Below, piece by piece: positions 43,781-52,413 of a stretch of DNA of 64,000 nt (the first letter of the stretch is position 1; each line of letters starts with the position of its first letter). Under the pieces are notes generated by a model, which saw nothing but the letters and a program-made list of their open reading frames with translations, had not been told where the DNA came from and searched no databases. A program made the position numbers and the translations under genes. Source of the DNA: Brenneria corticis (GTDB lineage Bacteria > Pseudomonadota > Gammaproteobacteria > Enterobacterales > Enterobacteriaceae); NCBI RefSeq assembly GCF_003115855.1, contig NZ_KZ819082.1:104104-168103 (forward strand). The letters are read 5' to 3'.

Positions 43781-45109
43781 TCAGACCAGATCCAGCACCA
43801 GTATTTTTGAGCGGCGACGGTAGTTGTACAGCTCCTGTTTTTTCTTCGGCAGCATTTCCACTTCCGCGAGTAAAAAACCGCGCTCCTGGAACCAGTGAAT
43901 GCTGTGGGTGGTCAGGACGAACAGTTTTTTCAGCCCTTGCTGACGCGCCTGGGCGGCGATTCTCTGCAGCAGCATGTCGCCGCGCGAGGAACTGCGATAG
44001 TCCGGATGCACCGCGACGCAGGCCATCTCGCCGATGCTCTCTTCCGGGAAAGGGTAGAGCGCGGCGCAGGCGATGGTCAGATTGTCGCGCACCACGACGG
44101 TAAACTTGTCGATCTCCATTTCCAACTGCTCGCGGGAGCGCCGGACCAGAATGCCCTGCTGTTCCAGCGGGCGGATCAGTTCCAGAATGCCGCCGATATC
44201 GTTGATGGTGGCGCGGCGCACCTGTTCGGCGCTTTCCATCACGATCTGCGTGCCGATGCCATCGCGGGAAAATAGCTCCTGGAGCAGCGCGCCGTCTTCC
44301 CGATAGCTAATCAGATGGCTGCGGCGCACGCCGCTGCGGCAGGCTTTGACCGCGCCGCGCAAAAATCTGACGGTGCCGGACTGGTAATCCCCTTCCTGCT
44401 CCATGGCTTCAATGCGCTGCTGGGCGTCATCCGGGAATAGCTCGGAAATGATCTTGCCGTCTTCATTAATCACCCCCTGCGAAGAACAGAAGCCGATCAT
44501 TTTCTCCGCCTTCAGCTTGATCGCCAACTGGGTAGCGACTTCCTCCGAGGTCAGATTAAAGCTCTCCCCGGTGACGGAAACCGCCACCGGGCCCAGCAGC
44601 ACAATCGCCCCGCTGTCCAGCTGGCGGTGCAGGGCATCTTCGTCGATACGGCGGATGCGCCCGCTGTGGCAGTAGTCGACGCCGTCGTCCACGCCGAGGG
44701 GCTGGGCGATGATAAAGTTTCCGCTGACGACGTTAATGTGCGCGCCCTGCAGCGGGGTATTGTTCAGGCTCATGGACAGCCGGGCGGTGATATCCAGTTG
44801 CAGCATCCCGGCGGCCTGCTTGACCAGTTCCAGCGTGGTCCGGTCGGTGATGCGGATATTCTTGTGATAGTGCGGCTCGTAGTGATGCGTGGTCAGATTG
44901 TTGTCAATCTGGGGGCGCGCGCCGTACACCACCACCAGCTTAATTCCCAGACTGTGCAGCAGCCCGATATCGTTAATGATGCTGGCGAAGTTTTCATTCT
45001 CAATGGCTTCGCCGCCCAGCATGATGACAAAGGTTTTGCCACGGTGGGCATTGATATAGGGAACCGAGTGGCGGAAGCCTTCCACCAGTTCTGTACTACG
45101 CTCCTTCAC
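43781..45109 (-). CDS. argA: N-acetylglutamate synthase
   Basis: A 442-residue enzyme for the first step of arginine synthesis, acetylating glutamate. An amino-acid-kinase-like N-terminal domain (VIMLGGEAIENENFASIIND), which binds arginine for feedback inhibition, precedes a GNAT domain (ACVAVHPDYRSSSRGDMLLQ). It is nearly collinear with E. coli ArgA. The start is GTG at 45109 (VKERSTELVEG), with AGGAG six bases upstream; an in-frame ATG at 45127 overlaps the Shine-Dalgarno and is less likely. A tandem ARG box lies just upstream. Confidence 0.95.
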   Translation of the reverse strand: MKERSTELVEGFRHSVPYINAHRGKTFVIMLGGEAIENENFASIINDIGLLHSLGIKLVVVYGARPQIDNNLTTHHYEPHYHKNIRITDRTTLELVKQAAGMLQLDITARLSMSLNNTPLQGAHINVVSGNFIIAQPLGVDDGVDYCHSGRIRRIDEDALHRQLDSGAIVLLGPVAVSVTGESFNLTSEEVATQLAIKLKAEKMIGFCSSQGVINEDGKIISELFPDDAQQRIEAMEQEGDYQSGTVRFLRGAVKACRSGVRRSHLISYREDGALLQELFSRDGIGTQIVMESAEQVRRATINDIGGILELIRPLEQQGILVRRSREQLEMEIDKFTVVVRDNLTIACAALYPFPEESIGEMACVAVHPDYRSSSRGDMLLQRIAAQARQQGLKKLFVLTTHSIHWFQERGFLLAEVEMLPKKKQELYNYRRRSKILVLDLV

Positions 45110-45120
45110 TGTGACTCCTT

Positions 45121-45159
45121 TTTGCATGTTTATTCGTAATTTTTGTATTTTTATTCTTT
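45121..45159. promoter_or_regulatory. Tandem ARG boxes (ArgR operator of argA)
   Basis: Two 18-bp sites, TTTGCATGTTTATTCGTA (45121-45138) and TTTGTATTTTTATTCTTT (45142-45159), each match the ARG-box pattern TGAAT-N4-ATTCA partly and are separated by exactly 3 bp, the spacing needed for an ArgR hexamer. They lie immediately upstream of the argA ribosome-binding site. Confidence 0.8.
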
Positions 45160-45366
45160 ATCAAACAAAACGCAAGGGGTAAGTAACCGGCTAAAGTGGG
45201 GAGGGATAATTTAAGAATTTCCCCCAACGGGCCTGAAATATAGGGCGCGTAATGCATAAAAATGATTTTTGAATGACATAGGGAGGGAGATTGGGTAAAG
45301 TTTTCGAAATTTTTAGCGCTCTGTTTTGCGTATTGGCCAATGACACAGTAATCAGATCGGAGTTGC

Positions 45367-46608
45367 ATGTCTTATTCGAATCACAATCTGACTCGGCGGC
45401 GCCTGTTGCAAAGCGCCGCGGCAACCTGGCTGTTAAGTGTAAGCGGTATCGGCATGGCCGCCGCCGCGCAGGTGATTGCCGTGCGCGTCTGGCCTTCCTC
45501 TTCCTATACCCGCGTCACGCTGGAATCGAATCTTGCGCTCAAGTATAGGCAGTTCACCCTCGGCAACCCGGATCGCATCGTGGTGGATATCGAAAATATC
45601 CACCTGAACAGCGTGCTGAAGAGCATCTCCAGCCAGTTTCATCAGAACGATCCCTTGATTAAAAACGCCCGCATCGGCCAGTTTGATAAAAATACCGTGC
45701 GTCTGGTGCTGGAGCTAAAACAGGGGACAGACGCCAAGCTGTTTACCCTGAGTCCGGTTGCCGAGTTCCGGCATCGTCTGGTGATGGATCTCTATCCGCT
45801 GGCCGGCCGTTATGATAATGCGGAAGATCCGCTGCTGGCGCTGCTGGAGGATTACAACAAGGGCGATCTGGAGCGGACGCTGCCGGCGGAGGCGCCGCAG
45901 CAGGGCAAAGCCGGGCGCGACCGTCCGCTGGTGGTCATGCTCGATCCCGGTCACGGCGGCGAAGACCCCGGCGCTATCGGCAAGAATAAAACCCGCGAAA
46001 AGGATATCGTGCTGCAAATCGCCCGTCGGCTGCGCGCGTTGATCGAACGCGAACCCAAGATGAAAGTGTATATGACGCGCAATGAAGACGTGTTTATTCC
46101 GCTGCGCGTGCGGGTGGCCAAAGCGCGCAAACAGCGGGCCGACCTGTTTATTTCTATTCATGCGGATGCGTTTACCAACCGCGCGGCCAGAGGCTCGTCG
46201 GTATTCGCGCTGTCGAAGAAAGGGGCGACCAGCAGCGCCGCCAGCTTTCTGGCGCAGACGCAGAACGAATCGGATTTGATCGGCGGGGTCAGCATGAGCG
46301 GCGATCGCTATCTCGACCACACCATGTTTGATCTGGTCCAGACCGTGACCATTAACGACAGTCTGAAGTTCGGCGGGGAAATATTGACCCGGCTAGGCAA
46401 GGTGAACCGGTTGCATAAAAATCGCGTCGATCAGGCCGGATTTGCGGTGCTGAAAGCGCCGGACATTCCGTCGGTGCTGGTGGAAACGGCTTTTATCAGC
46501 AATCTTGAAGAAGAGCGCAAATTGCGCACCAGCCGTTTTCAGCAACAGGTGGCCGAATCCATTTTCGCCGGCATTAAAGCCTATTTCGACAGCCAGGCGC
46601 GGGTCTAG
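45367..46608 (+). CDS. amiC: N-acetylmuramoyl-L-alanine amidase AmiC
   Basis: A 413-residue periplasmic amidase that splits septal peptidoglycan during cell separation. The N-terminus has a twin-arginine signal (TRRRLLQSAAATWLLS), as in E. coli AmiC. An AMIN domain (about 37-150) targets the septum, and the Amidase_3 domain (about 188-405) shows zinc residues in MLDPGHGGEDPGA, ISIHADAF and the catalytic Glu in VLVETAFISN. NlpD would be the activator. Divergent from argA as in E. coli. Confidence 0.95.
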   Translation: MSYSNHNLTRRRLLQSAAATWLLSVSGIGMAAAAQVIAVRVWPSSSYTRVTLESNLALKYRQFTLGNPDRIVVDIENIHLNSVLKSISSQFHQNDPLIKNARIGQFDKNTVRLVLELKQGTDAKLFTLSPVAEFRHRLVMDLYPLAGRYDNAEDPLLALLEDYNKGDLERTLPAEAPQQGKAGRDRPLVVMLDPGHGGEDPGAIGKNKTREKDIVLQIARRLRALIEREPKMKVYMTRNEDVFIPLRVRVAKARKQRADLFISIHADAFTNRAARGSSVFALSKKGATSSAASFLAQTQNESDLIGGVSMSGDRYLDHTMFDLVQTVTINDSLKFGGEILTRLGKVNRLHKNRVDQAGFAVLKAPDIPSVLVETAFISNLEEERKLRTSRFQQQVAESIFAGIKAYFDSQARV

Positions 46609-46654
46609 CGCGCAAGCGACGGCTCGCAGGGGGACCGCCAGGGATCGCAGGGCA

Positions 46655-46683
46655 CAAAAAAACACCCGTCAGGGTGTTCTTGT
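46655..46683 (-). terminator. Terminator of the initiator tRNA operon
   Basis: On the minus strand AACACCC-TGAC-GGGTGTT is followed by seven T. It may also terminate amiC from the other side. Confidence 0.85.
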
Positions 46684-46699
46684 GATGCTGATAATCAAT

Positions 46700-46776
<77 letters not shown>

Positions 46777-46821
46777 TCCGTCTTGATATCGTACTGCTTT
46801 TGATGTTCTATTCACATCAAT

Positions 46822-46898
<77 letters not shown>

Positions 46899-46911
46899 TC
46901 CGTGGATGCGC

Positions 46912-46939
46912 ACTATACTCCCCATCCGTTTCTATGCAA
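46912..46939 (-). promoter_or_regulatory. Promoter of the initiator tRNA operon
   Basis: TTGCAT (46934-46939) and TATAGT (46912-46917) on the minus strand with 16-bp spacing, followed by a GC-rich discriminator (GCGC), the signature of growth-rate and stringent control. Confidence 0.8.
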
Positions 46940-47187
46940 CCTATTTCTGTGAAAAATATGCCATAACCCGCGCAGGTGTTGAATTTACCGCCTGATGGAT
47001 TATTTTTTAAACGTTATGGCGCAGGGTTCTATAATGTGGGGGGCGGCGTTTGGGGTGGGGTCATTAATGGCAAAGCATCGGACTGAAAGGCTCCTGCAAT
47101 TTTTTATCTGCGTCGTTTCTTTCTCTATAGGTGTTTGTTATCGTTCGGCGGTGGATCCGTCGATGTCATAAAGAGAGCGCAAAGAAG

Positions 47188-48360
47188 ATGAGAGGATGTT
47201 GGGGAAAATACGTGCTGACCGGTATCGTCATTGCCATTCTGGCCGGGTGCCAATCCAAACCTACCGATCGCGGGCAGCAATATAAGGACGGACACCTCAA
47301 CCAGCCTTTGGAACTGGTGAATGAGCCGAATGCCGCGGGCAAACCGGTCAACGCCAGGGATTTCGTCACCCAGGTCTCCGAAATCAGAGCCGCATCGCCG
47401 GGCCTGTATACCAGCAACAATAACACCTTTGACGCGATAGAACGCTGGATGATGTCGGGCGCCGATACCCGGGAACTGAGCCAGTTCGGTCTCAGCGCCT
47501 GGCAGATGGAGGGGGTGGACAACTTCGGCAACGTGCAGTTTACCGGCTATTACACCCCGGTGCTGCAAGCCCGCCATACCCGTCAGGGGGAGTTCCGCTA
47601 TCCGCTGTATGCCATGCCTTCCCGCGGCAAGAAAAACCGTCGCCTGCCGGATCGGGCGTCAATTTATTCCGGCGCGTTGGACGAGAGACTGGTTCTGGCA
47701 TGGTCCAACTCGCTGCTGGATAACTTTATGATGGAAGTGCAGGGCAGCGCCTATATTGATTTCGGCGACGGCCGCCCGCTGACGTTCTTCGGCTATGCCG
47801 GCAAGAACGGCCATGCCTACCGCAGTATCGGCAAGGTGCTGATCGACCGCGGCGAAGTGGCACGGGAAGAGATGTCGATGCAGGCGATCCGTAAATGGGC
47901 CGAACGGCACTCCGAGTACGACGTCCGCGAACTGCTGGAACAGAATCCCTCCTTTGTGTTCTTTAAACCGATGATGACGTCGCCGGTGAAGGGGGCGAGC
48001 GCGGTACCGCTGGTGGCTAAGGCCTCGGTGGCCTCCGATCGCTCGCTGATCCCCGCCGGCACGGCGCTGCTGGCGGAGGTGCCTTTACTGGATAATGAAG
48101 GGAAGTTCACCGGCAAATACGAGATGCGTCTGATGGTGGCGCTGGATGTCGGCGGGGCGATCAAAGGCCAGCACTTCGATATTTATCAGGGCATCGGGCA
48201 TGAAGCCGGTCACGCGGCGGGGTTCTATAACCACTATGGCCGGGTATGGGTATTGAAAAATACTCAAAGCAATGGAATGTTATTCAGCGCCTCTCAGGGC
48301 GGTCAAACAATAAATAACAATAGTTCAGGGCCGCTGCTGGTTAATAATTCAGCGCAATAA
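47188..48360 (+). CDS. mltA: Membrane-bound lytic murein transglycosylase A
   Basis: A 390-residue outer-membrane lipoprotein that cleaves peptidoglycan glycan chains. The lipobox is ILAGC (Cys about 21) after MRGCWGKYVLTGIVIAI. The MltA barrel (GNVQFTGYYTPVLQARHTRQ) and the 3D domain with the catalytic Asp in VALDVGGAIKGQHFDIYQG are present. It is about 25 residues longer than E. coli MltA, with an Asn/Ser-rich tail. The start at 47188 is chosen since the upstream in-frame ATG leaves the signal peptide internal. Confidence 0.94.
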   Translation: MRGCWGKYVLTGIVIAILAGCQSKPTDRGQQYKDGHLNQPLELVNEPNAAGKPVNARDFVTQVSEIRAASPGLYTSNNNTFDAIERWMMSGADTRELSQFGLSAWQMEGVDNFGNVQFTGYYTPVLQARHTRQGEFRYPLYAMPSRGKKNRRLPDRASIYSGALDERLVLAWSNSLLDNFMMEVQGSAYIDFGDGRPLTFFGYAGKNGHAYRSIGKVLIDRGEVAREEMSMQAIRKWAERHSEYDVRELLEQNPSFVFFKPMMTSPVKGASAVPLVAKASVASDRSLIPAGTALLAEVPLLDNEGKFTGKYEMRLMVALDVGGAIKGQHFDIYQGIGHEAGHAAGFYNHYGRVWVLKNTQSNGMLFSASQGGQTINNNSSGPLLVNNSAQ

Positions 48361-48374
48361 TGACTCCGCCTAAG

Positions 48375-48410
48375 CTCTCTCAGGGGAATCGCCCCTGAGA
48401 GAGTAATTTT
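48375..48410 (+). terminator. Terminator of mltA
   Basis: CTCTCTCAGGGG/CCCCTGAGAGAG stem followed by TAATTTTT. Confidence 0.88.
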
Positions 48411-48692
48411 TAGCGTTTGTTTTAACTCTTGGTTAAGTTTTATTTATTATTTCTTTAATTCCCTTCATCCTTTGCGTTTTTTTGGCTAAACAAATACAGT
48501 AAATTCGCTTTGAAAAAATGAACCAAATGGTAATATCCTCTGCGGCATTATATTAACTCGAACGATATCTTTCCAAGCTAAAACCTCTTCTTTCTTATAG
48601 AGGCGGGATTTTAGTGTCGATAAATTCGTAAATGCCTATCTGGTTTATTTTCGCTATTTATTTTTTTACTCTTATATAACATTTCGGGGAAA
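48411..48692. promoter_or_regulatory. AT-rich leader of the porin gene
   Basis: About 280 AT-rich bases that must hold the porin promoter. I looked for a KdgR box and a TGTGA-N6-TCACA CRP site and saw no convincing one by eye. No gene is present. Confidence 0.4.
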
Positions 48693-49409
48693 ATGATGAA
48701 ATTAAAATTATTGACGACTGCCATAGCTTCTTTAATCAGTATTAATGCGCTGGCGGTAACCATTGATTATCGCCATGAGTTTAAAGATACCGCCAAAGCC
48801 GATCATCGAGATCGCCTGTTAATCTCCAACCGTTTCGCCAATGGTTTCGGTTTGTCCGTCGAAGCCCGATGGGCCCAGCACAACAACGACGACACGCCGA
48901 ACAAGCCGTTCAACGAGACGGTGAGCAACGGCACCGAGGTGATTGCCAGCTATCTGTATAAATTTAACGATACCTTCTCCCTGGAGCCGGGATTATCTTT
49001 GGATTCCACCTCCAGCTATAATAGCTATCGTCCTTATTTGCGCGGTAAAGCCAATATTACCAGCGACTGGGCGGTCAGTTTGCGCTATCGTCCTTATTAT
49101 AAGCGCATCAGCAGTAATATCGGTACAACGGGATCAACCTCGGAGAATGGCTACAATCTTACCGCGGTGGTCAGCTATTCTTTCCTGAAAGATTTTCAGG
49201 CGGAGTATGAACTGGATTATCAAAAAGCAAATTCCGCCAGAGTAAAACTGTCGGATAATGAAAACTACAGTCTCGCCCATGATTTAAAAGTGTCTTATAA
49301 ATGGGATAAAAACTGGCGGCCTTACGTCGCGTTGGCGAATGTGCCTGAGTCCGGCACTACCGATAATCGTCAAACGCGTTATCGCGTCGGGGTGCAATAT
49401 AACTTCTAA
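48693..49409 (+). CDS. KdgM-family outer-membrane porin
   Basis: A 238-residue monomeric 12-stranded porin of the KdgM/NanC family. Signal peptide MMKLKLLTTAIASLISINAL, then TIDYRHEFKDTAKADHRDRL, the usual KdgM-family opening; the C-terminus YRVGVQYNF ends in Phe as outer-membrane barrels do. Family members admit anionic oligosaccharides such as oligogalacturonates (KdgM) or N-acetylneuraminate (NanC). No pectin-catabolic gene adjoins, so substrate is open; the neighbouring DapA/NanA-family lyase makes a NanC-like role worth considering. More AT-rich than its neighbours. Confidence 0.88.
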   Translation: MMKLKLLTTAIASLISINALAVTIDYRHEFKDTAKADHRDRLLISNRFANGFGLSVEARWAQHNNDDTPNKPFNETVSNGTEVIASYLYKFNDTFSLEPGLSLDSTSSYNSYRPYLRGKANITSDWAVSLRYRPYYKRISSNIGTTGSTSENGYNLTAVVSYSFLKDFQAEYELDYQKANSARVKLSDNENYSLAHDLKVSYKWDKNWRPYVALANVPESGTTDNRQTRYRVGVQYNF

Positions 49410-49447
49410 TAGGGTTATAGCATTAATGGTTTCCGGCGATAAAATCG

Positions 49448-49475
49448 AGCCGTCTGATATTCAGACGGCTTTTTC
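49448..49475 (+). terminator. Terminator of the porin gene
   Basis: AGCCGTCTGA-TAT-TCAGACGGCT followed by TTTT; it also lies at the end of the convergent lyase gene. Confidence 0.9.
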
Positions 49476-49498
49476 ACATGATTAAATTAACGCGGAAA

Positions 49499-50416
49499 TT
49501 AAATTTTAAAGCCGTATTTGGCGCTTAATCCCAATTCGTTGACAATGCGCACGCCGGTTTGCAGCGCCTCGCCCTGCAAATCCCGCAGCGGCCGGCGCAG
49601 GCTGCCCGCCGGCAAGCCGACCGCCTTCATCAGCGATTTTACCGCCACCGGGTTGATCGCCGAATAGGTATAGTGCAGCAGCGGCAGCAGGTGCTGATAG
49701 GCCGCGCGAAAGCGTTCCGCGTCGGCACCGTCTTTCCACTGCCGGGAGATCTCCGCCAGCTCCGCCGGCGCGATGTTGCCGGTCATATTGGCGGTGCCGT
49801 GCCCGCCCAGCGACATGGTCGGCACCACCAGACCGAGGTTCGGCGAGTCGCAGCACATGACGGAAACGTCCGGATTGCCCGCCAGAACCTGGGCGACCTG
49901 ACCGACGCGCGTGGTGGACTCTTTATGAATCACGTAGTTCGGGTGCTTAAAGATGCGCAGCAGCGAGGTCCAGTGCAGGTCGGTTTTCACCCGCGGCGGA
50001 TTATTATAAATCCCTAACGGCAGGTCGGTGGCGTCGGCGATCTCCAGAAAGTAGTTTTCGATGTCGCTTTCGCTGGCGCAAATGTAGGCCGGCGCGGCGA
50101 TAATGGCGCCGTCCGCGCCGTTATCCTTGGCGTAGCGCACGTAATCGATGGTGGTATCGGTATTATTGCCGGTGCAGCCGTAGAACAGCTTCATTTTATC
50201 GGTGCCGTATTGCGTGGTGCGGCGGATAATCTCTTTTCTCTCTTCCGCGGAAAGCATGGAGACTTCCCCGGTCGACCCCATGATTAATACGGCGGCGGTG
50301 CCGTGGTCTTCCTGAAATTTCAATAAGGTTTCAAACGCCCCGAAGTCGACGCTGCCGTCTTCATTAAATGGGGTGATCAGGGCGACGAACGACCCGGTGA
50401 TTTTTTCTCTACTCAT
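49499..50416 (-). CDS. DapA/NanA-family class I aldolase-lyase
   Basis: A 305-residue member of the dihydrodipicolinate synthase/N-acetylneuraminate lyase family. GSTGEVSMLSAEERKE is the pyruvate-carboxylate loop; Tyr137 (IYNNPPRVK) and Schiff-base Lys165 (VIHKES) are spaced as Tyr133 and Lys161 of E. coli DapA. Arg142 corresponds to DapA Arg138, which holds the second substrate's carboxylate. It is last in an operon for an ABC importer, amidohydrolase and SDR protein, so a catabolic rather than lysine-synthetic role is likely. The true substrate is unknown; 4-hydroxy-oxo-acid or amino-acid-derived compounds fit. Confidence 0.85.
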   Translation of the reverse strand: MSREKITGSFVALITPFNEDGSVDFGAFETLLKFQEDHGTAAVLIMGSTGEVSMLSAEERKEIIRRTTQYGTDKMKLFYGCTGNNTDTTIDYVRYAKDNGADGAIIAAPAYICASESDIENYFLEIADATDLPLGIYNNPPRVKTDLHWTSLLRIFKHPNYVIHKESTTRVGQVAQVLAGNPDVSVMCCDSPNLGLVVPTMSLGGHGTANMTGNIAPAELAEISRQWKDGADAERFRAAYQHLLPLLHYTYSAINPVAVKSLMKAVGLPAGSLRRPLRDLQGEALQTGVRIVNELGLSAKYGFKI

Positions 50417-50458
50417 CTCTCTTTCCTGCCTGTTTAGTCATATACGGATAAATACGCA

Positions 50459-51142
50459 TCAGGATTGCAGCGGCTCGGCGATAAAGCCCGCCTCGACAAA
50501 ACGCAATAGATGCGCCAGAACGCGATCGTCGTCGCTGTTGTCGCACAGCCCTTTGGATAGCAGCGCCAGACGGCCGGAGCGCGGATCCGCATCGGTCAGT
50601 ACGTGCATCGCCGCGCCGCGGGCGAATTCATAGCGCCAGATAATCTCCTCGCGGGATAATTCAGGCAGCGCGCGGGAAAACGCATCGATAAAACGGTGAG
50701 CCGTGTGGTCGAACTGGGCGGAAAGCAGGGCGGTTACCCCCAGCCCCGGCGTGGCGCGCAGATGTTGCAGCAGACGAACCACGATGCGTCCGCCGTCGGG
50801 GGTGCGGGCCGTCTTGACCAGCGGACGCAACAGCGCATCCAGCAGCGCGGCGACGGGCGGGACGGCGCCGTAAGTCTGCTCCACCTCATCCAGCAGGCGC
50901 GTCCTTTCCTCATTCAACGGCCCGAGAACCGCATCCAGCACGGCGCGCAGCAACCCATCCTTGGAGCCGAAGTAATAATTCACCGCCGCCAGATTGACGT
51001 TGGTGGCCTCGGTAATTTCACGAATGGTCGTCAGTTCGCTGCCTTTGCAGGCAAAGATGGTGATCGCTTCCCGCAGGATGCGCTGCTTGATGTCCGCCTC
51101 TTTCTCTTGGCTCTGTTGGTTGGTTTTCACTAAAGCCACCAT
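50459..51142 (-). CDS. TetR-family regulator of the importer/catabolic cluster
   Basis: A 227-residue TetR regulator. The DNA-binding domain is at about residues 15-65 (TTIREITEATNVNLAAVNYYF); the rest resembles the larger CerR/AefR-like ligand domain. It lies within the minus-strand operon between the M20 amidohydrolase and the lyase. It is the obvious candidate to bind the TTTAAACG-AA-CGTTTAAA palindrome in the divergent promoter region at 58546-58563. Confidence 0.87.
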   Translation of the reverse strand: MVALVKTNQQSQEKEADIKQRILREAITIFACKGSELTTIREITEATNVNLAAVNYYFGSKDGLLRAVLDAVLGPLNEERTRLLDEVEQTYGAVPPVAALLDALLRPLVKTARTPDGGRIVVRLLQHLRATPGLGVTALLSAQFDHTAHRFIDAFSRALPELSREEIIWRYEFARGAAMHVLTDADPRSGRLALLSKGLCDNSDDDRVLAHLLRFVEAGFIAEPLQS

Positions 51143-51166
51143 GATTCATCCTTTTCGTGTTGTGGT

Positions 51167-52387
51167 TTAAGCCGGCCGCAGTTCCTGATAGACCAGCGTC
51201 GCCCAGTAGCGGATACCCAATGGAATCAACGCATCGTTAAAGTCGTAGTGCGGGGTGTGCAGATGGCGCACCTCCGCGTCGTCTTGCGCGCTGTTTCCCA
51301 GCATCATAAAAGCGCCGGGGCGCTGTTCCAGCATGTAGGAAAAATCCTCCGCCCCCAACAGCGGGGTCATCGCCGTGTTGACCTGCTCGGCGCCGACGAC
51401 CTGCGCGGCGGCGGCGATCGCCAGCTCGGTGACCCGGGCGTCGTTAATCAGCGGCGGATACTGATGCTGGTAGCTCACCTCCGCCGTGGCGCCAAAGCCC
51501 TGGGCGGCGTGGCGCGCCAGTTCGCGCAGGCGCGTTTCCAGCAGCTGGCGCACCGCCGGGGAGTAGCTGCGTCCGGTGCCTTTCAGCGTTACCCGGTCGG
51601 GGATCACGTTGGGGGCATTGATATCGCCGCCCTGGATATGGCCGATGCTCAGTACGGCGGCTTCCATCGCCGGAACGTTGCGGCTGATAATGGTTTGCAG
51701 GGCGAGCATAAACTGTGCGGCGGGCAGGGTGGGGTCGATGGATAAATGCGCCCCTGAACCGCCGTGCCCGCCGGTGCCGTGAAAGGTTACCTGCCAGACG
51801 TCGCTGGCCGCCAGCATCGGGCCGCTGCGAATGGAAAAGCGGCCGGCGGCGATGCCGGGCTTATTGTGCAGGCCGAACAGCCGGTCGCAGGGAAAACGCG
51901 TCAGCAAGCCGTCGTTCAGCATGGCGGGCGCGCCGCCCAATCCTTCCTCCGCCGGCTGAAAAATAAAATGCACCGTGCCGGCGAAATCCGGGTGTTGCGC
52001 CAGATAGCGCGCGGCGCCGAGCAGCATGGTGGTGTGGCCGTCGTGGCCGCAGGCATGCATTTTCCCCGGATGCCGCGAGGCATAAGGCAGGCCGGTTTTT
52101 TCGCTGATGTACAGCGCGTCCATATCCGCCCGCAGGCCGATGCTCCCTGCGCCGGGGTAGCGGCCGCGCAGCGTGGCGACCACGCCGGTTCCGCCGATGC
52201 CGGTGGCGACGGAAAGCCCCCAGGCCGTCAGTTTTTCCGCCACCAGTTGAGCGGTGGCGAACTCTTCAAAGCCGATTTCCGGGTGCTGATGAATATGATG
52301 GCGGATGGCGATCAGCTCCGGTAAAAAGCGGCGAATGGCCGATTCCATCTCCCCTTGATCGACAAAGGTAAGGGTTGAGTCTGTCAT
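51167..52387 (-). CDS. M20-family amidohydrolase (IAA-amino acid/hippurate hydrolase-like)
   Basis: A 406-residue metal-dependent amidohydrolase of the M20D group. Metal ligands are visible in HACGHDGHTTMLLGAARYL and FQPAEEGLGG, with further residues in LHNKPG and PLLGAEDFSY. The group cleaves N-acyl amino acids such as hippurate, N-acetyl amino acids and auxin conjugates. The ATG at 52387 (MTDSTLTFVDQG) is used since upstream sequence overlaps the SDR gene. Association with a peptide-type importer suggests hydrolysis of an imported acyl-amino acid. Confidence 0.88.
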   Translation of the reverse strand: MTDSTLTFVDQGEMESAIRRFLPELIAIRHHIHQHPEIGFEEFATAQLVAEKLTAWGLSVATGIGGTGVVATLRGRYPGAGSIGLRADMDALYISEKTGLPYASRHPGKMHACGHDGHTTMLLGAARYLAQHPDFAGTVHFIFQPAEEGLGGAPAMLNDGLLTRFPCDRLFGLHNKPGIAAGRFSIRSGPMLAASDVWQVTFHGTGGHGGSGAHLSIDPTLPAAQFMLALQTIISRNVPAMEAAVLSIGHIQGGDINAPNVIPDRVTLKGTGRSYSPAVRQLLETRLRELARHAAQGFGATAEVSYQHQYPPLINDARVTELAIAAAAQVVGAEQVNTAMTPLLGAEDFSYMLEQRPGAFMMLGNSAQDDAEVRHLHTPHYDFNDALIPLGIRYWATLVYQELRPA

Positions 52388-52413
52388 TACGCGTTTCCTG
52401 TATGCGCCGGCGC

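Noticed and set aside
48411..48692. KdgR or CRP operator ahead of the KdgM-family porin
   Set aside because: Only weak partial matches could be seen by eye, not enough to annotate.
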